A stretch of DNA of 64,000 bases from Agrypnus murinus (GCA_929113105.1 OV816030.1:6871619-6935618), one strand, 5' to 3'. Positions 46,095 to 56,668 are shown, counted from the stretch's first letter. The notes: a model not told the origin generated them from the letters alone. Numbers and translations: made by a program.

Positions 46095-47390
46095 CTTGTT
46101 TCAGTAAACTTGTATTTTCATCATGTTTTAACATACATACAGTGAGTTTCACTTCACAGCTTTATACCCCTGTATTTTTATTATTTATAATCAAATCAAT
46201 TTCAAATTTTTATCAGGTATAGAACCTCATAAAATAAGTTTATGACCATTTAAAAACCCCATTTAATTTAAACCTTCAGCCTACTACGATCGAAGATAAA
46301 TGCAAAAAATTGAAAAAACATATTAGGCCTTATTTAATCGGAAAAGTCATTACAGGAATTTGTTCTGGGCCACTTGAAAACCCCAAAATCAGATTTTGGT
46401 TAAAAAATCTTGACTAATAATTATTTGAAGTTTCAGCTCTACAGCCCTGCATCTTTTTATTTATAAAGGAATCGATTCCAAATTTGTATCAGATATAAAA
46501 CTCCTTAAAAGAGATTTCTGTGTAATTAAAAACCGCATTTATTACACACCACCAGCCTACTACGATCAAAGATAAATGCCAATAATCGAAGAAACATAGT
46601 AAGCCTTGTTTAATCGTAAAAGTAGTTACGAAATTCTCTTATGGACCAATTGAAAACCCCAAAACCAATTTTTGATCAAAAAATCTTCAATAATAATTAT
46701 TTTGATATATTATTAGAATTGTATTAGAATTTGTATTTTAGCTTGATACCCCTGTATCTTTTATTATTTATAATCGAAGCAATTCAAATTTTTATTAGGT
46801 ATAGAACCTCTACAAAGAGATTTGAGTGTAATTAAATTCCTATTTATTAGAAACCAACAGTATATTACGATCAACAATAAATGCAAAAAATCGAAAAACA
46901 TAGTATGCCTTGATTAATCGTAAAAGTTATTACGCGAATTTGTTCTGGACCCCCTGAAAACCATAAACCAGAATTCTGGTTAAAAATCTTGAAGAATAAT
47001 TTGAAATAAATTATTAGAATTGAATTAAAATTATTTTTTATTTTTTGGGATTAAAATTATTTTAACCAAAATATGGTTTTGGGGTTTTCAGATGGCCCAG
47101 AACAAATTTCCGTAACGACTTTTCCGATTAAACAAGGCCTAATATGTTTTTTCGATTTTTTTGCATTTATCTTCGATCGTGGTAGACTGGTGGTTATTAA
47201 TAAATGGGGTTTTTAATTACCCACAAGTTTATTTTAAGGGGTTCTATACCTACCTGAGAAAAATTTGAAATTGATTCGGTTATAGATAACAAAAACATAG
47301 GTTTGTCAATCTGTGAAGTGAAACACACTGTACATATCTCTATAGCGAAACATAATTTAAAGGGTGTGCACGAAAGAACCTGGCCACTTA
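46095..47390. repeat. Fold-back repeat array: three direct units and one inverted unit
   Basis: Units of about 280-305 bp begin near 46,157, 46,434 and 46,740. Each reads from a CAGCT...CCCTG(T/C)AT phrase through AGGTATAGAACCTC-, TACGATC(G/A)AA.ATAAATGC and AAAACCCCAAAA-like phrases. A fourth copy is inverted at about 47,056-47,330. The outer edges carry an inverted pair, CAGTGAGTTTCACTTCACAG (46,139) and CTGTGAAGTGAAACACACTG (47,319). The short open frames at both edges are translations of these repeats. This architecture is that of a fold-back-type non-autonomous transposon; superfamily unknown. Confidence 0.65.
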
Positions 47391-48659
47391 AATATGACAT
47401 CAGGCGCCCCTACACTGCAGGTACTAACGTGGAATTGCAGCAATAGCTTCTTTGAATTGATATCTTACTGTAAATGACAATTTGAAAGTGTTTTAGTTGT
47501 GTAGTTTTCAAATAAATTCAAAAGAATACGAACGTCGTGCAAACATTGTGCAAATCCTGCAATGTCATATTGTGCGATCGGAAAATGTCAAAAAATATCA
47601 AAATTGGCCGTAGAAAATGTTTTAAACAATTTCTCTGAACGCTTAACAGTAGATAGGCAGCCAGGTTCCGGTAGGAAATCGGGTGCAATATATAAAAAAG
47701 GGAAAGGGAGGTGATGCAAGCTTTCACGCAGAAGCCAAACTTGTCAGTGGGGGATGTGGCCTAAAAGGTTGGAACATCTTCATTACATGTTCAAAAAGTA
47801 AAAAACGGGGGTGGACTGAAAACATTGAAGGTGCAGAACGCTCCGGATCGAGATGCAAAACAAAATTCCAAGGCGAAGGCCCTCGCAAAAAAACTGTACA
47901 CCAATTTTTTAATGAAAGCAGATTGTGTAACAATGGACGACGAGAGGTACATCAAGAATGACATTCAGCAGCTTCCCGGTCAATAATTTCTTACTTGCAA
48001 ACAACTTTGTGGCGTTGAGGACCAATACCAATGAGGACCAAACAAAAAGAAAATTTCGGAATCTTCTAGAAAATATTTGGTCTGGCAAGCGACTTGCACT
48101 CTTGCACTTACGGGCGAGAAAAAAGAAGAAGCTTTGTAACGAAAGGCTGGTGCCTTTGTGTTGATGGTTCAACACAAATCTATTTAGAAGGTTTAAAACA
48201 GCGCCTGCTACCATTTATAAGAAGTCATAATGTTTCTATTCTATTTTGGTCAGATCTGGCCATATGTCACCATGTCAAACAATTCACTGATTGGCATGCA
48301 AAGAATGGGATCACTTTTGTACCTAAAGATGGCAATCCACCGAACGGCCCCAAACTGTGGCCGATCAACAATATTGGGCTATTGTAAAGCAAACACTCTG
48401 AAAAACAAAAGAAACTGCTAAAGATATTGTTGACTTTTAGAAAAAGTGAAATAACGCGACAAAAAAATTACTACTACGGCTGTACAAACTTTGATGTCTG
48501 ATGTGAAACGAAAAGTTAAAAATTTTAGTTATAGACAGTAATAATGTACAATATATGTAAATACGTTTCAGAAGGAACATATATTTTAAAAGTTAATAAT
48601 AGTTTTAAGTCATAAATAATTTCCGACGACCCTACTTTTTTGATGTTTCTGTGGCCAGA
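47380..48659 (+). mobile_element. DD37E Tc1/mariner-type transposon, decayed
   Basis: A plus-strand transposase relic lies between a left CTGGCCAC...ACATCA (47,380-47,402) and a right TGATGT...GTGGCCAG (48,641-48,658). These are imperfect inverted copies of each other and the likely remains of the TIRs, giving about 1.28 kb, the usual size for this group. The left end abuts the fold-back array. No TA duplication can be fixed. Confidence 0.6.
47530..48387 (+). pseudogene. DD37E-type transposase, frameshifted, third catalytic residue lost
   Basis: Pieces in plus-strand order fit one transposase, reached by changing frame several times. EVMQAFTQKPNLSVGDVA (about 47,710-47,760) and NAPDRDAKQNSKAKALAKKL (about 47,835-47,895) belong to the helix-turn-helix and linker. 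MKADCVTMDDERYIKNDIQQ (about 47,915-47,975) holds the first catalytic Asp. LKQRLLPFIRSH and LFWSDLAICHH hold the second, and FVPKDGNPPNGPKLWPINN the third position. Residue spacing between the second and third is 37. The third residue, Glu in the family, is Asn here. With the stops this makes it inactive. In life the enzyme would cut and paste at TA sites. Confidence 0.7.
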
Positions 48660-49146
48660 TTTTACATTTAAAAATATTTAAAACTTTTGTGAGATAAATT
48701 CTTTTAGTTTTAGTGATTTACTTTTAGTAGATTTGGTGATCTAAGGAACCTAGAGGTAATACTTTTCAGGTTAACATCTTACCGAGTTTCATCTTAATAA
48801 AACTGTTTTAATGTTTTATCATATTATATGAAAGAAGTTATTAGAGTAGATTTTAGAAGCCGTTGCAATTAGGCATATAAATTTATCAACAATTTAAAAC
48901 AACAATTTCTGATAAAAATATTAAAGTGAAGTGGAGCAATTCTTATAAAATATTTTATTTATGCATCATCTGGAGAATATAGTTATTAGATACCATGTTT
49001 TCCATGTTTTGTGATATCCAGTATAAAATAGTAATAAATTGGTAAAATCATAATGATCAGGATGATTTTGATCGTTGAGACAGTTTTGCAACAAATGGCC
49101 TAAAAGCTAGTTAGCGATCCTACGTAAACAGACAGCATTATAAGTA
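48660..49146. other. Gene-free AT-rich stretch
   Basis: Nothing recognised between the DD37E element and the Gypsy RNase H scrap. Confidence 0.35.
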
Positions 49147-49345
49147 TTGGCGCAACGAAGCCACGCGCAATGGAAGCTGTTAGCGTTCTATTCTAAAGCT
49201 TTAACTGAAACTGAACAAAAATATAGCATCTTCTCACGAGAATTGTTAGCAATATTTTTATGTAAATATTTTATTGAAGGAAAGCGTTTTAATGTTTATA
49301 CTGAACATAAACCGTTGTTTTATGTCATTACCAGGTTACCAAATG
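49147..49345 (+). pseudogene. Ty3/Gypsy RNase H fragment
   Basis: The frame reads WKLLAFYSKALTETEQKYSI, then SRELLAIFL, then KYFIEGKRFNVYTEHKPLFY. In Gypsy pol this is the RNase H region behind RT. SRELLA holds the catalytic Glu, and the final block normally reads YTDHKPL with a catalytic Asp, which is Glu here. The flanking RT and integrase are missing and the frame decays after about 49,345. It may be a part of the same Gypsy family as the integrase pieces at 57.9-59.5 kb, separated by the palindromic element, but the sequence does not prove this. Confidence 0.75.
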
Positions 49346-49555
49346 TAAGGGTAAGGATACCTTACAAGTATTATTAGGTTTAAAGTTAAAAATAAAACTA
49401 GAGTATAACTTGCTCTAGGTAGTTTTTTTTCTCGTACAGCATCAGAGTAATGATCTAATTACTTGTAAATAAAGGGATAAAAAATAAACTCGCAGTCAAG
49501 TTGTCCAATTTTATTTCTAATTTTAAAGTTAATAATAAGTAGGTATTGCCCCATT

Positions 49556-50105
49556 GAGCTGACCCCCTCCCTTTTTCCCCCCACTCCTCCCCACTCCTAT
49601 CCCCACTACCCCCCACTTAGGCCCCTCCCTTTTTCCCCTACTCCTCCCCACTCCTATCCCTACTCTACCGCCATTTATAATCGCCATCTTGGATCGCCAT
49701 TTTGAATCGCCATTTTGAATCGCCATTTTCAAACGCCATTTTGAATAGCCATTTTGAACCGCCATTTTGAATCGCCATTTTGAAATGTCATTTTGAATCT
49801 GTCAATTTTGAATCTGTCATTTTCATATCCGCCATTTTGTATCTGTCATTTTCAATTTGTCATCTAGGATTTCCCGCCCTTAGATTCAGATTTTTAGTAC
49901 TACTACTGCCATCTCTCGGTGACGTCATGTGATCGGTATAGTAGATTCCTCTCTCTCTCTCTCGCTCTCACTTGGTTCAGGCCCTCTCTCTCTCTCTCTC
50001 TCTCTCGCTCTGGCCCTCTCTCTCGCTCTCGCCCTCGCCTTCTCTCTAGCTCTGGCCCTCTCTCTCGCTCTCACTTGTCATTTCCAACTTGTCATTGTTT
50101 TTCGC
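49556..50105. repeat. Left subterminal repeats (C-rich, CGCCATTTTGAA, CT)
   Basis: Outside to inside: C-rich repeats of CCCCACTCCT.CCCCACT type (49,560-49,665). Then about ten copies of a 12-16-bp unit around CGCCATTTTGAAT/TGTCATTTTGAAT (49,670-49,865), then a (CT)n-rich tract with GGCCCTCTCTCTCGCTC units (49,950-50,072). The CT tract is bracketed by two copies of a ~40-bp segment, GCCATCTCTCGGTGACGTC... (49,909) and GCCATCTATCGGTAACGTC... (50,131), both ending TCGGTATAGTAGATT. Open frames here are repeat artefacts. Confidence 0.85.
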
Positions 50106-50235
50106 TGAAAGATTTGAATTCCTAATGTCTCAACTGCCATCTATCGGTAACGTCCAGTGTTCGGTATAGTAGATTTCTATACACCTGTAGATAGGCAACC
50201 TGCTACACTTTTTTATAAAAATCAAAAGATCCAAC

Positions 50236-50308
50236 GAGCTTCAAACCAGGGTTCGTAAAGTACGTCTGTTTACAAGTCCATAGCTTAACCCCGAGACCAC
50301 GGAGCTTG
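50236..50308 (-). other. tRNA-like block, left arm
   Basis: Inverted copy of the right-arm block at 56,669-56,741. The B-box-like part reads GGTTTGAAGCT, with one more mismatch to the tRNA consensus than the right copy. The A-box-like part is conserved. Confidence 0.4.
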
Positions 50309-51318
50309 TCTTTTAAATTACTGCATACGAGTTATTTATAAAAATGCTTTCACGTATATTTGATTAAATCCAATTTATTTAAAAATAATTCCCGGAAAAT
50401 ATTGATAAATATTGTACATTAATAATAATAGGAAAAATGCTTTTAAATCCTAAAGATTTATTTTAATTTAATGTAAGACAATACTGAATAACTAATATTT
50501 TGCAAATCTATCTAGTCATCAAATTTTGGTTAGTATGGTGCAGTTGGTAAGAATACTTTGCATTAATTATTATTATTGTTATTATTATTGATATTTTTAT
50601 CTTGAAAGGTGTTTGGAGGCTGCTTTGTAAATTGCAAATATGTATTTGTTCTAGAACAAAATGAAGTTTCTTAGTATTAGTCAGATAAAATAATGTTCTA
50701 CATTAATTTAAAATTGAAATTTGAAGTCTAGTTAAAATTCTCATTTACTTCAATCATTATTACTAATGTGTGAATTACGTACAAGACAAATATAAGCCAA
50801 TTATGATTATTATCATGAGTCATTGAGATGAGACAATTATTAACCTTATATGAGCCAATCGTGAAGAAACTCAAGAAATTGTTCTTGATACATCTTAAAT
50901 CACATTGAAACAATTATTACGTATGACTCGAGTCAGTTTAAATTAATTATAAATCTAAACGTCATAGGGTTTATTTATTACAATAAAAATAGCCCAGATT
51001 AGATTATTAGCATGATAAGATTTACCAAAACTTACTTAAATACATACAAAAAATACATTTTAAAAATTAGGATGTAACCCCCGAGCTGTTAATGAAAAGC
51101 AATTAACGACCTCGTTTATACTGTTCCCCAAATTAGATTATTAGAAAAACAACCTTTCTAATTGCTGGGAAAATAACTAAAAATGACAACTTAATAACAA
51201 ATTACATAATACATGTTTAGTATTTCTTATATATTTTTAATATTGTTTGTTTAGGGAAAGCATAACTTTCAAAGAAGAGTTGTTCTAAAATAATGTTCAT
51301 GACGTGCCTAAAACCGGT

Positions 51319-51494
51319 ATATAAACTGAACGGTTTTTAAAAATAAATCATTGTGAAAGAGTTTCGGAATCATCAAGACGCTATCCTACCTTCAACAACT
51401 GTATATTTAATTAAATCAGGTATGTTTTATTTTTCATTATCTTATATATTAAAATACTATCTCATTTACGATATGTAATATGTAAATGTTTTAG
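51319..51494 (+). promoter_or_regulatory. Promoter and 5' UTR intron of left-arm small gene
   Basis: GGTATATAAACTG (TATA at 51,319-51,326) lies about 215 bp before the ATG at 51,540. A good donor, TCAG|GTATGT (51,420), and acceptor, TTTTAG|ATTG (51,494), mark a 75-bp intron in the leader. The same signals occur in the right arm, which supports them as functional. Confidence 0.55.
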
Positions 51495-51539
51495 ATTGAC
51501 TTCAATACAAAACTTTAATATTATAGCAGTATAATCAAA

Positions 51540-51934
51540 ATGGATATCGTGAAACTTTTCAACAGTATAGCAGAAGAGATCCAGATTTGTATCCACAGAG
51601 ATGTTAGAAATCAATAAGGCTTATAAGATTTTAAGTCTGAAGGAAATGGACACCAGATATGGAAGATCGATTTTAGTCGAGTTAAATAATTGTAAAATAT
51701 TTCTACCAAAGAGGTATAGCGAAAAAGTCGATAAGACTCTTATAGACGAGATCAATAGATTAGGTAATTTTTCAGTAACTATAACATCATTCACAACATA
51801 TGGCAGACATCATCAGAAGACGCCGGTGCTTGAGATGAAACAACTAGAAAAAGGTATTTTTTTTTAAATAATTTGATAAAAATATCTAAAAAGTATAAGA
51901 CTCTAATTACATATTTTATTCTTTTACAGACTAA
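51540..51934 (+). pseudogene. Left-arm copy of the small element protein, frameshifted
   Basis: The ATG at 51,540 opens MDIVKLFNSIAE. The sequence after GCAGAAGA then differs from the right-arm copy by a small indel, which shifts the frame. The correct frame resumes at an internal ATG (51,601) and runs through LEINKAYKILSLKEMDTRYG to the exon end at 51,853. The intron (51,854-51,929, GT...AG) and the short last exon with a stop at 51,932-51,934 are conserved. AATAAA lies at about 52,015. If translation began at 51,601 the product would lack the first 20 residues. At one site an Arg replaces a Gly of the right copy (LPKRYSE against LPKGYSE). Confidence 0.65.
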
Positions 51935-52149
51935 ACAAGCAACCGCCAGTAGTAGGATGAACTGGAAGTAGATGACTTTTTAATATTTTTCTATATTTAT
52001 GTATATTTAAAAAAAATAAATAAACTTTTTATTGAATCGGTGTTTAATTTTTTTGTTTGTAGTTGGAGGTTGAAACTATTTTCATCCTATATATCACTAC
52101 ACAATAAGATAATAGATATAATATTTCATAGAAAACGTTTATTATAAAT

Positions 52150-52286
52150 TAATATCAGGAGAAAATACTATACTATTTTTCGTTTTATTTTTAAACAAAA
52201 ATAAGCAGTATGCTTTAGTTGTATTAGTAAATGGCTTGACCGATTCAAGCTGTAATCTAATATCTACAGTTGAATCTTTAAAAACT
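52150..52286 (-). pseudogene. Second protein relic, left arm
   Basis: Inverted copy of the right-arm relic at 54,654-54,791, with the same DSTVDIRLQLE-type reading and a different final residue or two. Unrecognised family. Confidence 0.35.
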
Positions 52287-52305
52287 CTCTACCTGCTCTG
52301 AACAA

Positions 52306-52455
52306 TCAATTACAAAAACTGGATGAGTTTCTGACGTATAGGTAGATAATTCCAAATTTTAATCCGTTTTCATTAATCAGTAGACCTAACATAACATTAG
52401 TTTTACCGTAGGAAGAAGGACCGCTCAGAATTGCTCTACAGGAAACAGTCTGACA
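52306..52455 (-). pseudogene. Packaging-ATPase-like relic (Walker A), left arm
   Basis: Inverted copy of the right-arm relic at 54,478-54,627. The minus strand reads the same Walker A, ILSGPSSYGKT, followed by NVMLGLLINENGLKFGIIYL. It is cut by stops on both sides. Confidence 0.5.
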
Positions 52456-52753
52456 CTAGGTTATTCAGATCAAATATTACTTAAAAATCGGAAAGGATAT
52501 CTATGAAACTCGTGCTGGATTAATTGTAGGAACCTGAATGCGTGGCAGCATCCGTAGCTATTGCATCAACCGTTTCCTCGCATAGCTTTTAGTTTATCTG
52601 TGAGAAATTCTATTTTATTTAGTACGTAAGGCGTAGATTAGATTATTAATCTACCCAAAAGATTCACCGACAAACTTACTGAAGATAAAGTGGTCAATCT
52701 CAACCAGAAGATAGCGAATAAAACTCTGTCTCTAGGATTGGTTTACCTAGGTA

Positions 52754-54179
52754 TGTATAGCCCCAGGGTTAATTAATTGAGTTTGACCTGTAGAGCATAT
52801 TATGTTAGCGTTCAGTTAGTATGGCTTTGATATCCCTAATTGTTATTTACGCCAAACCTGACTACATGTATTGTTAAAGTAAAATTTAGAGGTAATATAC
52901 AGGAATATATGCGACTGTATCCGATCTCTAAAATATAAGCTTTTTAAGTCTTTTAAATATTACTTTGTAGAGCTATGTTCAACAGGTATGCGCTAAATAT
53001 GTTAATGTCAGCATTGTACATAAAATATATATAGGTCATTTGTTGCACGGAAAATTAAACTTCTCTGTAACGTATATCCTATATTACTTTGTACAACTGC
53101 GTTCATCAGGTATGCAATCAGCAGTAGTGTATCATACGTACCTGGTATAATATAACGCTTATCAGTAGGTCCCTCGTTAGGAATTTTAAAAATAACGAAA
53201 TTTTTATTGAATCAGCTAAATAGATAGTGTACTTATAAGTGAATCTCTAAATAACGAATGCGTTAACAGAACTCCTGCATTAATATACATAACGTTTCAT
53301 CGTGTTTTTTCAAAACACATTTCATTGTAAAAGAATAATTTCATTGTAAAAGAATAAGAATAATTTCAATTTTATTTATCAGGCGATATACATTATATTA
53401 TTTTCATATATTAGTATGCAAAGTTATCGTTTCAATAAAAGTAAAATATTTATCTGATTTATTTCTCCAGGTTAAGTCTTCAGGATTCTCATAACTGTAA
53501 ATCTTGCAAGAGGTAACTACCCTGTGTTTCAAAGTTATAAAGACCTATTACAAACATATGTTATAGACTTATATTTCGAAGGTATCGAAAATGGGATTAT
53601 TGTGTAATCAAATGTTTTAAATTATTTTTTTTCTATGTAAATTAAAGAATCATTAGGGTTTTTCTGAAGACGGTTTTCCTGAAAAATACTATATAAAGTC
53701 AACCTAATTATGATTAAATGAGAAAACATATTATTAAGCTGTTCAAAATTCGAATGTCTAGAAAAAAAGAAAAAAAAATGGGTAGCTCTTACTGAATATA
53801 CGAAGAATACGTTTTAGGTATGTATTGAGATACATAACATTTCTGTCATATATGAATTTGTATACATCGATCTAGATCCTGCTACCGTATATGTTTAACA
53901 TAAAAATAAATGAAAACTATAAACTTCTTTTATCGTTTTTATTTATAAAATTTTAATAATAATATTAAATGTTTGCATTGTACGACATACTGATAGGGTA
54001 GGTGAATTGCAGGCATTTAGCAGGTCCATGTTTCTAACTGCGGATCCATAGGCTAGAAGAAGAATCAGAAAAAAGTATTAGGCAATGTTCATTGAATAGA
54101 CTACCTGTTACATTTCATACCTTATTCGTCTCGATAAACATACAGTCAGCATACAGTTGATATCTTTCTGTCTTTACTT
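52754..54179. other. Central unique spacer of the palindrome
   Basis: 1,426 bp present once. No open frame of note. One imperfect direct repeat is visible: TTACTTTGTAGAGCTATGTT (about 52,963) and TTACTTTGTACAACTGCGTT (about 53,084), each followed by CA.CAGGTATGC. It may be the remains of further element genes, but nothing is recognisable. Confidence 0.5.
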
Positions 54180-54477
54180 TACCTAGGTAAACCAATCCTA
54201 GAGACAGAGTTTTATTCGCTATCTTCTGGTTGAGATTGACCACTTTATCTTAAGTAAGTTTGTCGGTGAATCTTTTGGGTAGATTAATAATCTAATCTAC
54301 GCCTTACGTACTAAATAAAATAGAATTTCTCACAGATAAACTAAAAGCTATGCGAGGAAACGGTTGATGCAATAGCTACGGATGCTGCCACGCATTCAGG
54401 TTCCTACAATTAATCCAGCACGAGTTTCATAGATATCCTTTCCGATTTTTAAGTAATATTTGATCTGAATAACCTAG

Positions 54478-54627
54478 TGTCAGACTGTTTCCTGTAGAGC
54501 AATTCTGAGCGGTCCTTCTTCCTACGGTAAAACTAATGTTATGTTAGGTCTACTGATTAATGAAAACGGATTAAAATTTGGAATTATCTACCTATACGTC
54601 AGAAACTCATCCAGTTTTTGTAATTGA
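54478..54627 (+). pseudogene. Packaging-ATPase-like relic (Walker A), right arm
   Basis: Between two in-frame stops the plus strand reads CRAILSGPSSYGKTNVMLGL, then LINENGLKFGIIYLY. GPSSYGKT is a Walker A P-loop (GxxxxGKT). The following hydrophobic helix and the NGL-x-F-x-x-(I/V)Y-(I/L)Y pattern match, from memory, the ATPases of Polintons and adintoviruses, which in intact elements are thought to package DNA. About 50 codons remain, with no Walker B. It runs opposite to, and converges on, the small gene. Identification beyond 'P-loop ATPase fragment' is inference. Confidence 0.55.
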
Positions 54628-54653
54628 TTGTTCAGAGCAGGTAGAGAGTTTTT

Positions 54654-54791
54654 AAAGATTCAACTGTAGATATTAGATTACAGCTTGAATCGGTAAAGCC
54701 ATTTACTAATACAACTAAAGCATACTGCTTATTTTTGTTTAAAAATAAAACGAAAAATAGTATACTATTTTCTCCTGATATTAATTCATAA
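54654..54791 (+). pseudogene. Second protein relic, right arm (unrecognised)
   Basis: A 45-codon frame reads DSTVDIRLQLESVKPFTNTT, then KAYCLFLFKNKT, and stops. The form 'D-(I/V)R-(L/I)-x-(L/F)E ... NT-x-A-(Y/F)C-L-x-L' resembles the C-terminal part of proteins I associate with Polinton-like elements in insects, but I cannot name the protein. It lies directly after the ATPase-like relic on the same strand in another frame, so it is either a second gene or a rearranged continuation. Confidence 0.35.
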
Positions 54792-54994
54792 TAAATGTTT
54801 TCTATGAAATATTATATCTATTATCTTATTGTGTATATAGGATGAAAATAGTTTCAACCTCCAACTACAAACAAAAAAATTAAACACCGATTCAATAAAA
54901 AGTTTATTTATTTTTTTTTAAAATATACATAAATATAGAAAAATATTAAAAAGTCATCTCCTTCCAGTTCATCCTACTACTGATGGTTGGTTGT

Positions 54995-55389
54995 TTAGTC
55001 TGTAAAAGAATAAAATATGTAATTAGAGTCTTATACTTTTTAGATATTTTTATCAAATTATTTAAAAAAAAATTACCTTTTTCTAGTTGTTTCATCTCAA
55101 GCACCGGCGTCTTCTGATGATGTCTGCCATATGTTGTGAATGATGTTATAGTTACTGAAAAATTACCTAATCTATTGATCTCGTCTATAAGAGTCTTATC
55201 GACTTTTTCGCTATATCCCTTTGGTAGAAATATTTTACAATTATTTAACTCGACTAAAATCGATCTTCCATATCTGGTGTCCATTTCCTTCAGACTTAAA
55301 ATCTTATAAGCCTTATTGATTTCTAACATCTCTGTGGATACAATTGGTTTATCTTCTGCTATACTGTTGAAGAGTTTCACGATATCCAT
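54995..55389 (-). CDS. Intact small protein gene of the palindromic element (~105 aa, spliced)
   Basis: Exon 1 is 55,389-55,077. A 77-bp GT...AG intron covers 55,076-55,000, and exon 2 supplies one codon's remainder and a stop (54,999-54,995), giving 105 residues. Without splicing the frame would run to 54,946 (147 residues). The N-terminus is MDIVKLFNSIAEDKPIVS. Then come beta-rich blocks EINKAYKILSLKEMDTRYGR, ILVELNNCKIFLPKGYSE and FSVTITSFTTYGRHHQKTP. The pattern 'Y-x-I-x-x-L ... T-x-(Y/F)G ... V-x-L ... FLPK(R/G)(Y/F)S' recalls short proteins common in insect genomes next to Polinton-like genes. An OB-fold, single-strand-DNA-binding role would fit but is inference only. No signal peptide or membrane segment. 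It is the only intact gene of the element and has its own TATA promoter and leader intron. Confidence 0.7.
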
Positions 55390-55434
55390 TTTGATTATAC
55401 TGCTATAATATTAAAGTTTTGTATTGAAGTCAAT

Positions 55435-55611
55435 CTAAAACATTTACATGTTACATATCGTAAATGAGATAGTATTTTAATATATAAGCTAATGAAAAAT
55501 AAAACATACCTGATTTAATTAAATATACAGTTGTTGAAGGTAGGATAGCGTCTTGATGATTCCGAAACTCTTTCACAATGATTTATTTTTAAAAACCGTT
55601 CAGTTTATATA
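55435..55611 (-). promoter_or_regulatory. Promoter and 5' UTR intron of right-arm small gene
   Basis: Inverted counterpart of the left-arm signals: TATATAAA at 55,604-55,611 (minus strand), 5' leader, and a 75-bp intron at 55,435-55,509 with GT...AG ends. The ATG follows at 55,389. Spacing is preserved between arms. Confidence 0.55.
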
Positions 55612-56668
55612 CCGGTTTTAGGCACGTCATGAACATTATTTTAGAACAACTCTTCTTTGAAAGTTATGCTTTCCCTAAACAAACAATATTAAAAATATAT
55701 AAGAAATACTAAACATGTATTATGTAATTTGTTATTAAGTTGTCATTTTTAGTTATTTTCCCAGCAATTAGAAAGGTTGTTTTTCTAATAATCTAATTTG
55801 GGGAACAGTATAAACGAGGTCGTTAATTGCTTTTCATTAACAGCTCGGGGGTTACATCCTAATTTTTAAAATGTATTTTTTGTATGTATTTAAGTAAGTT
55901 TTGGTAAATCTTATCATGCTAATAATCTAATCTGGGCTATTTTTATTGTAATAAATAAACCCTATGACGTTTAGATTTATAATTAATTTAAACTGACTCG
56001 AGTCATACGTAATAATTGTTTCAATGTGATTTAAGATGTATCAAGAACAATTTCTTGAGTTTCTTCACGATTGGCTCATATAAGGTTAATAATTGTCTCA
56101 TCTCAATGACTCATGATAATAATCATAATTGGCTTATATTTGTCTTGTACGTAATTCACACATTAGTAATAATGATTGAAGTAAATGAGAATTTTAACTA
56201 GACTTCAAATTTCAATTTTAAATTAATGTAGAACATTATTTTATCTGACTTTTATTAATATATAGTGAAACAGTCTTTAAATACTAAGAAACTTCATTTT
56301 GTTCTAGAACAAATACATATTTGCAATTTACAAAGCAGCCTCCAAACACCTTTCAAGATAAAAATATCAATAATAATAACAATAATAATAATTAATGCAA
56401 AGTATTCTTAATGCAAAGTATTCTTACCAACTGCACCATACTAACCAAAATTTGATGACTAGATAGATTTGCAAAATATTAGTTATTCAGTATTGTCTTA
56501 CATTAAATTAAAATAAATCTTTAGGATTTAAAAGCATTTTTCCTATTATTATTAATGTACAATATTTATCAATATTTTCCGGGAATTATTTTTAAATAAA
56601 TTGGATTTAATCAAATATATGTGAAAGCATTTTTATAAATAACTCGTATGCAGTAATTTAAAAGACAA

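Larger units (their letters stand above)
49538..52753. repeat. Left 3.2-kb arm of the palindrome
   Basis: Inverted copy of 54,180-57,466. The match ends inward at GGTTTACCTAGGTA (to 52,753), after which the sequences diverge abruptly. From the outside in: G/C-rich and CGCCATTTTGAA repeats, a CT tract, tRNA-like block, AT-rich part, OB-like gene (frameshifted here) and ATPase-like relic. Confidence 0.9.

Noticed and set aside
49352..49376. Inverted similarity between GGATACCTTACAAGTATTAT on the left and the flank right of 57,472
   Set aside because: About 20 bp, with mismatches, 160 bp away from the element end; GTAAGGATACCTTAC is itself a short palindrome. Probably chance.
50728..50913. 61-codon frame present identically in both arms (also 56,016-56,201)
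   Set aside because: Identity is due to the palindrome. No promoter or motif; AT-driven composition.
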